DNA of 52,613 bases from Hungatella sp. UBA4396 (GTDB lineage Bacteria; Bacillota; Clostridia; Lachnospirales; Lachnospiraceae). The notes under the pieces are model-generated. The model saw nothing but the letters and a program-made list of their open reading frames with translations, was not told the origin of the DNA and made no database searches. The stretch spans positions 1 to 52,613 of the forward strand of contig DGRE01000044.1 of NCBI GenBank assembly GCA_002389905.1. The letters run 5' to 3'. The position numbers were made by a program, and so were the translations under genes. Shown here piece after piece: positions 16,630 through 24,698 of this stretch (its first letter is position 1; every line of letters starts with the position of its first letter).

Positions 16630-16653
16630 CCGCGGTATTGAAACCGCAAACCG
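16630..16653 (-). promoter_or_regulatory. Hairpin in the rpmE leader, possible L31 leader
   Basis: A 5-bp GC-rich stem (gcggt and accgc) lies in the roughly 80-nt leader between the rpmE promoter and start. Autoregulatory L31 leaders are known in Firmicutes. The match here is only by position and a hairpin. Confidence 0.3.
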
Positions 16654-16678
16654 ACTTTGTCTAATAAACAGCTTGTAT

Positions 16679-16707
16679 AGTATAACATAGAATATTTTTT
16701 AATGCAA
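16679..16707 (-). promoter_or_regulatory. rpmE promoter
   Basis: Minus-strand TTGCAT (16702-16707), 17 bp, TATACT (16679-16684), downstream of the rho stop. So rpmE is not only read through from rho. Confidence 0.75.
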
Positions 16708-16749
16708 GCACTTATTTTTATAAATGAACCTCTCTGAATCCCCTGTTCC

Positions 16750-18273
16750 TTAATAGAAACGCATCTTCTTGGAGGACTCCACAAACTCCCGGTTGTTTCT
16801 GGTTCTTGCAAACAGATCCAGTATTTTTTCCACCGCATCCTCTGGTTTTAAGCTGCCTGTGGCCTTTCTCACAATTTCAACCGCCTCAGCCTCTTCTTTG
16901 GTGAGAAGCAAATCATCCCTTCTTGTGCTGGATTTAAGAATGTCAATAGCCGGGAAAATCCGTTTCTCAGACAGCTTCCTGTCAAGGACCACCTCCATGT
17001 TTCCGGTGCCCTTAAACTCCTCGTAAATCACGTCATCCATACGGCTTCCTGTATCCACAAGAGCCGTTGCCAGAATGGTTAAGCTTCCTGCCTCTCTCAT
17101 ATTTCTGGCTGCGCCGAAGAAACGCTTCGGCATGTGAAGGGCGGCCGGATCCAAACCGCCTGACAGGGTTCGCCCGCTTGGAGCCACCGTCAAGTTGTAG
17201 GCCCTTGCCAGACGGGTGATGCTGTCTAACAGGATTACCACATCCCTTCCGTGCTCCACAAGGCGCTTTGCCCGTTCAATCACCATTTCAGACACCCTCT
17301 TATGGCGCTCCGGCAGCTCATCAAAGGTGGAATAAAGGACCTCCACGTTATCTCCTACGATGGATTCCTTAATATCTGTAACCTCCTCAGGCCGCTCATC
17401 GATCAAAAGAATCATCAGATGAACCTCCGGATGGTTGATGGTAATGGCCTTTGCCACATCTTTAAGCAGGGTAGTCTTACCTGCCTTTGGCGGGGATACG
17501 ATCATTCCTCTCTGCCCCTTTCCGATGGGAGCCAGAAGATCCAGAACCCGCATGGCCATGATACCTCTTCCTCCCTGTGACTCCATATGAAGCCGTTTGT
17601 CCGGGAATATGGGGGTCATATTTTCAAAATTGGGACGGCGTTCTGCAGCGCTTGCAGGATAGCCGTTGATATGTTTCACGTAAAGCAGAGCGGCAAACTT
17701 CTCTGTCGGTGCCTTCACTCTGCGGCTGCCGTGGATGATATCCCCTGTTTTCATATTAAAGCGGCGAATCTGGGAAGGCGCCACATAGACGTCATTTTCT
17801 CCCGGAAGATAATTTTCACAGCGGATAAAGCCAAAGCCGTCAGGCATGACCTCTAAAATGCCGTAGGCCTCTATGCCGCTGTCCAGCTCCTGCAGCTCAG
17901 GGCTGGGCTGGAAGTCTGGTCTTGTCTCCTCCGGCACATGTTCCTGGCGCACCTCACTTCTGGCAGGGGACTCTGTATTGCCTCCTGGCGCAGGGCGGTA
18001 GCTTGCGGACCTGGACTGTTCCGGCTGCCTGTAGGAGCGGACAACCGTCTTTCTCTGCCCTCCTGCCGGAACTGCCTGCTGGTCCACGGCCACAGGCCCC
18101 GGCTGAACTGGTTCCGGCTGAACCGGAATTGTCAACGAAGCCGGGGTCTCTTCTCGTTCACAAAGCAAATCTATAATTTCAGCTTTCCGCATAACGCTGC
18201 ATCCCTTGATTCCCTGAGCTTTTGCAAGCTCCTTCAACTCCGTCAGCGGCAATGTTTGTAATTTTTCGCGCAT
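16750..18273 (-). CDS. rho: Transcription termination factor Rho
   Basis: 507 aa hexameric RNA helicase that ends untranslated transcripts. It has the Rho_N helical domain (about 5-50), then a Pro/Gln/Arg-rich insertion (about 50-130) longer than in E. coli Rho. The cold-shock-like RNA-binding domain follows (about 135-205; GFGFIRCENYLPGENDVYV). The ATPase domain has Walker A PPKAGKTTLLK, Walker B VVILLDSITRLARAYN, and the GGLDPAAL Q/R-loop region. AAGGAG precedes the ATG. A leader of about 180 nt with two hairpins precedes it, suggesting autogenous control. Confidence 0.97.
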   Translation of the reverse strand: MREKLQTLPLTELKELAKAQGIKGCSVMRKAEIIDLLCEREETPASLTIPVQPEPVQPGPVAVDQQAVPAGGQRKTVVRSYRQPEQSRSASYRPAPGGNTESPARSEVRQEHVPEETRPDFQPSPELQELDSGIEAYGILEVMPDGFGFIRCENYLPGENDVYVAPSQIRRFNMKTGDIIHGSRRVKAPTEKFAALLYVKHINGYPASAAERRPNFENMTPIFPDKRLHMESQGGRGIMAMRVLDLLAPIGKGQRGMIVSPPKAGKTTLLKDVAKAITINHPEVHLMILLIDERPEEVTDIKESIVGDNVEVLYSTFDELPERHKRVSEMVIERAKRLVEHGRDVVILLDSITRLARAYNLTVAPSGRTLSGGLDPAALHMPKRFFGAARNMREAGSLTILATALVDTGSRMDDVIYEEFKGTGNMEVVLDRKLSEKRIFPAIDILKSSTRRDDLLLTKEEAEAVEIVRKATGSLKPEDAVEKILDLFARTRNNREFVESSKKMRFY

Positions 18274-18466
18274 ATAATTCTCCTTCTGAATTTTTATAAG
18301 GAAGTCCGATTATTCTAAAAACCATCGAACACCTGATTTTCATTAAAAATCAGGCCAGTGTTTTGCAAGTTTGGGAATGACCTACGATAGAATATCGCAA
18401 ACAGATGGCCGGAAATGGTTCCGGCCCAAATCACGCTAAATCAGGTCGTATGATACGCTCATTATA
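18274..18466 (-). promoter_or_regulatory. rho leader with -10 element, two hairpins and a repeated pairing segment
   Basis: A minus-strand TATAAT (18461-18466) opens a leader of about 180 nt. One hairpin is ggccggaa/ttccggcc; a second is cctgattttt/aaaatcagg (18332-18354). The sequence cctgattt also occurs upstream (18438-18445) and could pair with the same 3' arm, giving two alternative structures. Leader control of rho is known in other bacteria. Confidence 0.5.
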
Positions 18467-18490
18467 TACCTTAACAAGAAAAAAGAAAAG

Positions 18491-19810
18491 TCATTTTTTC
18501 AGAAAATCCAGGTGTTCCTTTATTTTTTTCTCATAGCCATTTTCCGTAGGGCGGTAAAAGGAGGCTTCCTCCATGCCATCGGGAAGATACTGCTGTTTCA
18601 CATAATGATTGGGGTAGTCATGGGCATATAGATAACCCTGTCCATGGCCCAGCTTCCCCGCTCCCTTGTAATGGGAATCCTGCAAATGAACGGGTACCGG
18701 CATGGTCTTCTGGTTCTTCACTGCATCCAGTGCATCGAATACAGCCAGACATGCCGCATTGCTCTTGGGAGCCGACGCCACATAAGTCACCGCCTGGGAC
18801 AGAATAATCTGAGCTTCCGGAAGTCCGATTCTCTCTGCCGCCTGAGCGGCTGACACCGCCACCATAAGAGCCTGAGGGTCTGCATTTCCCACATCCTCAG
18901 AAGCACAGATCATAATTCTCCTTGCTATAAACTTGATATCCTCTCCTGCATAAAGCATGCGGGCCAGATAATATACCGCCGCATCAGGGTCTGAGCCCCT
19001 CATGCTTTTAATAAAGGCGGATATGGTATCATAGTGGTTATCGCCTGCCTTATCATAGCGGATCACCCGTTTTTGAATGCATTCCTGGGCCACATCTATA
19101 TTAATATGAATTTTTCCGTCTGATGTGTCCCGGTCTGTTGTCATAATGCCAAGCTCCACCGCATTTAAGGCAGCTCTGGCATCTCCGTTTGCCACATCAG
19201 CCAAAAAATCCATGGCATCCTCATCAATGACTGCCTGATAAGAGCCCATCCCCTTTTCCCTGTCATAAACAGCCCGGCGGATCAGTTCCTTGATGTCGTC
19301 TTTTTCCAAGGTTTTCAATTCAAAAATCCGGGACCTGGAAAGAAGAGCCCCGTTTACCTCAAAATAAGGATTTTCCGTAGTAGCCCCGATAAGGATAACA
19401 GTCCCATCCTCAACAAAAGGAAGGAGGTAATCCTGCTGCCCCTTGTTAAAACGGTGGATCTCATCCACAAACAGAATGGTCTTTTTCCCGTACATCCCCA
19501 GGGCATCCTTGGCTTCCTTTATGATCTCTTCCATGTCCTTTTTCCCGGCTACGGTAGCATTTAACTGCTTAAAGTCCGCGCTGGTGGAATTGGCAATGAC
19601 CCGGGCTAAAGTGGTCTTTCCCGTCCCCGGAGGCCCGTAAAAGATTACAGAGCCCAGCTTATCCGCCTTAATGGCCCGGTAAAGCAGCTTATCCTTTCCG
19701 ATGATATGCTGCTGCCCCACCACCTCATCAAGAGCAGAGGGCCGGAGCCTGGAGGCCAGAGGGGATTCCTTTTCCATGGTATTTTCCCTCATATAATCAA
19801 ATAAATCCAT
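18491..19810 (-). CDS. rarA: Replication-associated recombination protein A (AAA ATPase)
   Basis: 439 aa, MgsA/RarA family, acting at stalled replication forks. It has the family N-terminus SPLASRLRPSALDEVVGQQHIIG, Walker A YGPPGTGKTTLARVIA, Walker B ILFVDEIHRFNKGQQD and sensor 1 LIGATTENPYFEVN. The C-terminal tetramerisation and MgsA domains contain SDPDAAVYYLARMLYAGED and HYKGAGKLGHGQGYLYAHDYPN. AGGAG precedes the ATG. Upstream of rho on the same strand; the gap between them contains the rho promoter. Confidence 0.96.
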   Translation of the reverse strand: MDLFDYMRENTMEKESPLASRLRPSALDEVVGQQHIIGKDKLLYRAIKADKLGSVIFYGPPGTGKTTLARVIANSTSADFKQLNATVAGKKDMEEIIKEAKDALGMYGKKTILFVDEIHRFNKGQQDYLLPFVEDGTVILIGATTENPYFEVNGALLSRSRIFELKTLEKDDIKELIRRAVYDREKGMGSYQAVIDEDAMDFLADVANGDARAALNAVELGIMTTDRDTSDGKIHINIDVAQECIQKRVIRYDKAGDNHYDTISAFIKSMRGSDPDAAVYYLARMLYAGEDIKFIARRIMICASEDVGNADPQALMVAVSAAQAAERIGLPEAQIILSQAVTYVASAPKSNAACLAVFDALDAVKNQKTMPVPVHLQDSHYKGAGKLGHGQGYLYAHDYPNHYVKQQYLPDGMEEASFYRPTENGYEKKIKEHLDFLKK

Positions 19811-19838
19811 ATTCTTTCTCCTGTAATTCTAAAATCCT

Positions 19839-20813
19839 TTATACTTCCTCTGGATACTTTAAATTCCAGTCATTCCGGATTTTCGTCATAATCCTCATCA
19901 CATCTTCGGAGTATTCCAGATACATTTCATCCGCTTCCCCGGAAACCGCCCGCTCCATGTCCAGAATCTCATATAACAGGGCATCGTCCGTATTTCCTTC
20001 CTCAATCACTTACCGGCTGTTGTCCTCCGTATAAGTGATCACAGCCTGATAAGCCCTGGGATATTCGTAAACTTCAATATACCCTTTATCAAAGGCCACC
20101 ATTCCCCGCTTAGGCTGCTTGGCCCTGAGAGAAAGGGAAATGGAAGCCATTTCCTCATGGTTATTCATCAAAAGGATTCCCGCCTGTTCATCCACTCCCG
20201 TTGGAGCAAACTTCACCTGGGAGGTGATCTGGTCCGGAGCCTCTGTCATAAACCACCTCACAAAGGAAAGGGCATAGACCCCGATATCCAGCAGGGCACC
20301 TCCCGCAAGATTACGATTAAAAAAGCGGTTTTCCTCATTGTATTCTTTATAGCTTCCAAAGTTCATCTGAATCAGCCGCAAAGGTCCCAGCCTGCCGCTT
20401 CTTACAATCTCCCGAAGCTTCTTATAAAGAGGCATGTGATAAATTGTCATCGCCTCTCCAAACACCAGGTGATTTTCCCTCGCTGTCTGAACCGCCTCAT
20501 CCAGTTCCATGGAATTTAAGGTAATGGATTTTTCACACAGCACATGCTTCCCATTCCTTAAAGCCTCTTTGATATATGGAATATGAGTATTATGAGGGGT
20601 GGAAATATAGATGATATCCAAATCTTCATCGGAAAACATGTCCTGGACCTGGTCATAAACCTTGGTCACCCCATATGTCTCCGCAAAGCTGACGGCCTTT
20701 TCATGGGTTCTGTTTCCCACTCCATACAGGGTCCTTCCCCGTTTTTGCATGTTTTCTGCCAACTGCTTTGCAATCTCACCGCACCCCAGTGTTGCCCATC
20801 GGTATTCTTTCAT
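19839..20813 (-). pseudogene. Gfo/Idh/MocA-family oxidoreductase, interrupted by an in-frame stop
   Basis: The first 267 codons encode a Rossmann NAD(P)-binding domain (LGCGEIAKQLAENM), the EKSITLN catalytic-lysine motif and the C-terminal alpha/beta domain. A TAA at 20010-20012 ends the frame. In the same frame it continues for 56 more codons (VIEEGNTDDALLYEILDMER..., ending YPEEV) to a TAA at 19839-19841, matching the expected family C-terminus and length (~324 aa). CAA to TAA is the simplest change. So this is a nonsense-truncated gene, a readthrough case or a sequencing error. A strong promoter with a dyad in its spacer lies upstream. Confidence 0.8.
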
Positions 20814-20859
20814 TGCTCCCCCTCCTCTATGGCTGGTGTCAAAACTTTCTCATAGGTTC

Positions 20860-20888
20860 ATTATGGACATAAGTTGTCCTTTTGTCAA
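20860..20888 (-). promoter_or_regulatory. Promoter of the Gfo/Idh gene with a dyad in the spacer
   Basis: Minus-strand TTGACA (20883-20888), 17 bp, CATAAT (20860-20865). The dyad GGACA-N5-TGTCC (20865-20879) fills the spacer, which suggests a repressor or MerR-type activator site. Confidence 0.65.
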
Positions 20889-20931
20889 GCGGAGTCCCTG
20901 CTGCCTTCCCTTCGGTCCCCGGCAAAAATGC

Positions 20932-20969
20932 AAAAACCGGAACAGCATCACCCCCCTGTTCCGGTTTTT
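20932..20969 (-). terminator. Terminator of the metal-uptake cluster
   Basis: A perfect 14-bp stem (aaaaaccggaacag and ctgttccggttttt) ends the minus-strand operon. It also works on the plus strand. Confidence 0.92.
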
Positions 20970-20978
20970 CTCCCAACC

Positions 20979-21749
20979 TTACAATGAGACGCAAACCGTC
21001 TTATTGCAGGACTTCAAATATATAATTCTGTTTTCAATATCGTATAGTTCCTTAACAGCCTCTTCCGTAATAATATCTTTTCCTTTTCCCACACAATGCT
21101 TTTTGTCCTTATAAAGCAGCAGTACATTGGCTTCCTCTAAAAATCCATGATCCGGGAAATGAGTAGTCATGATAACAGTCCTTCCAAGCTTCTTAACCAG
21201 GCCGCAGATATGGGAAATAATCCTGGCCTGGTTTCCAAAGTCCAGATTGGAAACAGGCTCATCCAGGACCAATATGGGTGTCTGCTGGGCAATGGCTCTG
21301 GCAATTAAGGTAAGCTGCCTCTCCCCGCCGCTGATCCTCATATAATCTTTATTGCTGAGGTCTCCGATTCCCAGCAGCTCTACGGCCTCTTCCACCGCCC
21401 GCTTATCTTCCGGACCAAGCCTTCCCATGCCCTGCTGATGGGGATTTCTCCCCATGGCAATGACCTCCTTCACCGTAAAGGCAAAGGGCGGAACATGGTT
21501 TTGAGGGACATAGGCAATCTGCTTTGCCAGTTCCTTCCGGTTCCATTTATCAATGGAAACATCATTTAATATGATATCCCCCTTTACCGGATTCAGCAGA
21601 CAGAGGGCCGACTTAAAAAATGTGGTCTTCCCCACCCCATTGGCCCCCAAAACGCACCACATTTCTCTTGAGCCGATGGTAAGATTGATATCTTCAATCA
21701 CCGCATGGCCGTTATAGCCGCAGCTTAAATTTTTCATTTCCATTTTCAT
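20979..21749 (-). CDS. ABC transporter ATP-binding protein (FecE/MolC-like)
   Basis: 256-aa ATPase of a type II (BtuCD-like) importer. Walker A is GANGVGKTT, the Q-loop is YVPQNH, the signature is ISGGERQLTLIARA, and Walker B is ILVLDEPVSNLD, followed by the H-loop TTHFPDHGF. It energises uptake through the neighbouring FecCD-type permease. The start at 21749 (MKMEMKN) lies just after the permease stop. The longer frame to 21860 lies inside the permease gene. Last gene of the cluster, before a strong terminator. Substrate inferred from the ModE-type regulator. Confidence 0.88.
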   Translation of the reverse strand: MKMEMKNLSCGYNGHAVIEDINLTIGSREMWCVLGANGVGKTTFFKSALCLLNPVKGDIILNDVSIDKWNRKELAKQIAYVPQNHVPPFAFTVKEVIAMGRNPHQQGMGRLGPEDKRAVEEAVELLGIGDLSNKDYMRISGGERQLTLIARAIAQQTPILVLDEPVSNLDFGNQARIISHICGLVKKLGRTVIMTTHFPDHGFLEEANVLLLYKDKKHCVGKGKDIITEEAVKELYDIENRIIYLKSCNKTVCVSL

Positions 21750-21754
21750 TTGCT

Positions 21755-22765
21755 TCACCAACTGCTTTCTCTCCTGCTCATTAAAAATATAAGAAAAGGA
21801 ATTCCAACCAAGGATGTGGTGATTCCCAGAGGAATTTCTATGGTCATCAGACTGCGGCATAAATCATCCATGAGCAGAAGATAAACAGCCCCTAAAAGCA
21901 GGGAACCCGGGATCACATGCTTAAAATTAGGGCCCATGACCATTCTCGTCAGATGAGGTACGATAAGCCCGATCCATCCGATTGTCCCGGTCACTGAGAT
22001 GGAATAGGAAGTCAAAACAGTGGCGGAAATGGTAATACCAGCCTGCAGCAGCCTGGTATTTACCCCCAAAGCCTTTGCCTCATCTTCTCCCAGGGAAAGA
22101 ATGTTGATTTTATTACTGCAAACCACCAGAACCCCAATGCATATGGAAAAGGGCACCACCATGCCCAAAACATCCCGGTAAGTGGCCTTATTCAAGCTTC
22201 CCATAAGCCAGAAAGTGATTTCCGGCAGTTTATTATCCGTATCCGCCGTATATTTCATCAGAGTAATCAGGGACTGAAACAGGCCGCTGACTAAAATTCC
22301 TCCAAGCACCAGCAAAAACACCGTGTTGTTTCCCTTTCCAATCCGGGCGGCAATGAACCAGGTCAGCATAACGGCCAGAAGGCCGAATAAAAAAGCCATC
22401 ATCTTAGTTCCCCCAATGCCTGCAGACAAAACAATACCCAATACCGCACCAAAGGAGGCTCCTGAAGATGCTCCCAGCAAGTCAGGGGATACCAGAGGAT
22501 TTTTAAACATCCCCTGATATGCTGCGCCGCTGACCGACAGCGCTCCCCCCACCAAAATGGCGGCAAATATCCGCGGCATACGCACCTGATAAATGATATG
22601 GACAATCTGCTGGTCCTCAGAGCGTCCTAAAAGCGCATTTACAACGTTTGCCAGAGATATTGGATAGCGTCCGGCCAGCAAAGACAGCAGCACCGAAGCC
22701 AGCAAAAAAAGCACCAGCATCCACATCATCTGCCCAGGCAGTATTTTATTTTCTGTTCGCTCCAA
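21755..22765 (-). CDS. ABC transporter permease, FecCD family
   Basis: 336 aa with about ten transmembrane helices, of the FecCD/BtuC/MolB type. Hallmarks are RYPISLANVVNALLG near the N-terminus, RMPRIFAAILVGGALSVSGAAYQGMFKNPLVSPDLLG and the coupling region GTIGWIGLIVPHLTRMVMG. It is the transmembrane pathway for a chelated metal, cofactor or oxyanion. It is the only permease in the cluster although two ABC ATPases are present. It starts 6 nt after the GTPase stop. Confidence 0.93.
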   Translation of the reverse strand: MERTENKILPGQMMWMLVLFLLASVLLSLLAGRYPISLANVVNALLGRSEDQQIVHIIYQVRMPRIFAAILVGGALSVSGAAYQGMFKNPLVSPDLLGASSGASFGAVLGIVLSAGIGGTKMMAFLFGLLAVMLTWFIAARIGKGNNTVFLLVLGGILVSGLFQSLITLMKYTADTDNKLPEITFWLMGSLNKATYRDVLGMVVPFSICIGVLVVCSNKINILSLGEDEAKALGVNTRLLQAGITISATVLTSYSISVTGTIGWIGLIVPHLTRMVMGPNFKHVIPGSLLLGAVYLLLMDDLCRSLMTIEIPLGITTSLVGIPFLIFLMSRRESSW

Positions 22766-22771
22766 GCCCCA

Positions 22772-23464
22772 TCATCCTATCTTCATTTTCTTAATATTTC
22801 CTTTTTGAAAGCTTTCCCCTACCCGGGTTTCCCCAAGACAATAGGAACAGAGGGCCGCAGGCATGGCAAACCGCAGGCGGCAGTCCTTAAGACGGTCTGA
22901 ATCAAGACTTTTCCCCTTCCGGAAATATTCCGCCCCGTCAAAGGAGCCCTGTCCGGTAATTCCGTTAAGGAACAAAATATCCGCCTTTGGATTGGCCATC
23001 TTCACCTTAAAGGCAAAGACCTCACGCTCCGCCTGGGATACAATATCCCCCTTTGTAATCATCACCAGGTCCGCATAGCGGAGCATAGGCTCGATCTTAT
23101 GAGGTGTGTTAATGCCTGATAAGTTATCAATGACGCACACCCCTAAAAACTCCCGCAAATGGGGAGAGCACCGGTTGCACAGCCCGGCGCTTTCAATCAC
23201 AAGGTATTCAAAATCATTTTTAAATCCCCATTCCACGCACTCCTCAATGTTGCTGACAAAAAAGTGATCCGGGCACAAGTTTCCCGAAAGCCCTACAACA
23301 GACCGGATCTGGTGTTCCTCAAACCGCGCTGCATCAGAGCTGGACAAACAGTCAAACTTCGCCACTCCAACCCGGTCCTTTCCAAGCTGCTCAATAATCC
23401 GGATTAAAACAGAGGTCTTTCCCGCAGAAGGCGGTCCGGAAACCGTAATTAATTTCATGGGCAT
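22772..23464 (-). CDS. SIMIBI-class GTPase, HypB/UreG-like, with two CxxC pairs
   Basis: About 230 aa. It has a P-loop SGPPSAGKTSVL, a Walker B-like VIESAGLC and a G4-like ITKGD, which place it with the metal-insertion GTPases HypB/UreG/CooC rather than ABC proteins. Two cysteine pairs, CNRC right after Walker B and CSYC near the C-terminus, could bind a metal. Such GTPases deliver metal to enzymes or gate transfer. The start is the ATG at 23464, or the one at 23458 that overlaps the previous stop as ATGA. It lies inside the importer operon, so a role in metal delivery is inferred. The exact family is not certain. Confidence 0.75.
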   Translation of the reverse strand: MPMKLITVSGPPSAGKTSVLIRIIEQLGKDRVGVAKFDCLSSSDAARFEEHQIRSVVGLSGNLCPDHFFVSNIEECVEWGFKNDFEYLVIESAGLCNRCSPHLREFLGVCVIDNLSGINTPHKIEPMLRYADLVMITKGDIVSQAEREVFAFKVKMANPKADILFLNGITGQGSFDGAEYFRKGKSLDSDRLKDCRLRFAMPAALCSYCLGETRVGESFQKGNIKKMKIG

Positions 23465-24684
23465 AGCACACCCCCGGGATGGAGCCTCTGCCATTCCTGC
23501 CAGAATACTTCCAGACAATGCTCTGCCAGGGTGGGAATATCATGGCTGCGGATAAAATCCCAGCCAAGCCACTGAAAAGCTGCTCCTGGAGGCAGATTGG
23601 CATCCATCTCCCCGTTCATAGGCGGTGTATAAGCTTTGGCACAAGCCTCTGCAAAATCCTTTCCAGCAATATAATCTGTAATATCCTTTACCCGTTCCGC
23701 ATCATCCTTTCTCACAAGCATGTACATGGGCAGGGTAATGGCTCCGTCATCAGGCCAGACAACTTCCACATCCTTCCGCACGCAGGTCTGGGCGAAAAAC
23801 CAGGAAACCAGATAAATTGCCCCGCCTTCGGACCGGCTGCTGCCGGCTGTCTTAGACATAACGCTTCCATGGAGGGCGTGTTTTACATTTCCGGCAAACT
23901 TCCTGATTCCTTCCTCTCCATATGACTTATATATGTATAAAAACAAAGCATTGGAAATGGTTTCCCGGTCTTTTCCGAAGATAATGATGTTATTCTCATA
24001 CATGGGATCAAGCAGGGCCTCCAAAGTCCGGGGAACCGGAAGATCACCCAAACGTTTTTTATCAATCAGAAAGGTTTCCGCCATCACTCCGTAAACATTG
24101 TAAATATTCTCAGGGTCACACAAACCGGCTTCCTCTAAGACAGGATTTACCTTCTCATAAAATCCACCGGTGAACATCCCCTCCGTTTTCTTCTGAAAAT
24201 CCAGACCCAGGTATTCATTGAACTCCTTTGAAAAGAACACCCCTGGAAACTTCTCCGGATCGCCGTGATCCCAGGCTTCCCCGCAGGTATCATCGGTCAT
24301 TTTCCCGAACTCCAGATAACACTTTCTGGAAACCCCATACTGTTTTTTATGTTCCCGCTCAATCTCTTCCAAAGCATCCCGGAAGGTGAATTTCAAGGGG
24401 CAGATGGTATTTCCGTAAAAATCCAGCTTTTCCCCCGGCACAAAATCCTCCAGCAGGTGCTGCCGCTCTGCCTCTGCCTTTAAAACCACATTGTCCAGAT
24501 AATACAAAAAAAGCTCCTGATTAATTCCCCGCACATAAAGCAAGGTTCTCAACATGGTATCCGGGCCTGCCACCTTCAGAAAATCCTCCGGTTGTTCATA
24601 ATCAAATCCATTGGAGCGGAACACTTCAAAGCTTTCCGGGTAATTCTCCAGGATTTCCTTTACTTTCATTGTTCCTGTTATCAC
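23455..24684 (-). CDS. Cytosolic periplasmic-binding-protein-fold protein with DUF1858-like N-terminus
   Basis: 409 aa without signal peptide or lipobox. The N-terminal ~60 residues (MKVKEILENYPESFEVFRSNGFDY...) resemble the DUF1858/ScdA_N helical module. The rest looks like an iron-type ABC substrate-binding protein (FYEKVNPVLEEAGLCDPENIYNVYGVMAETFLIDKK..., LLDPMYENNIIIFG, then SWFFAQTC). Lacking export, it may be an intracellular carrier that accepts the imported metal. The start is the GTG at 24684 with GGGAGG 6 nt upstream. Its stop overlaps the GTPase start. Function not established. Confidence 0.72.
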   Translation of the reverse strand: MITGTMKVKEILENYPESFEVFRSNGFDYEQPEDFLKVAGPDTMLRTLLYVRGINQELFLYYLDNVVLKAEAERQHLLEDFVPGEKLDFYGNTICPLKFTFRDALEEIEREHKKQYGVSRKCYLEFGKMTDDTCGEAWDHGDPEKFPGVFFSKEFNEYLGLDFQKKTEGMFTGGFYEKVNPVLEEAGLCDPENIYNVYGVMAETFLIDKKRLGDLPVPRTLEALLDPMYENNIIIFGKDRETISNALFLYIYKSYGEEGIRKFAGNVKHALHGSVMSKTAGSSRSEGGAIYLVSWFFAQTCVRKDVEVVWPDDGAITLPMYMLVRKDDAERVKDITDYIAGKDFAEACAKAYTPPMNGEMDANLPPGAAFQWLGWDFIRSHDIPTLAEHCLEVFWQEWQRLHPGGVLCP

Positions 24685-24698
24685 ACATAACCTCCCGA

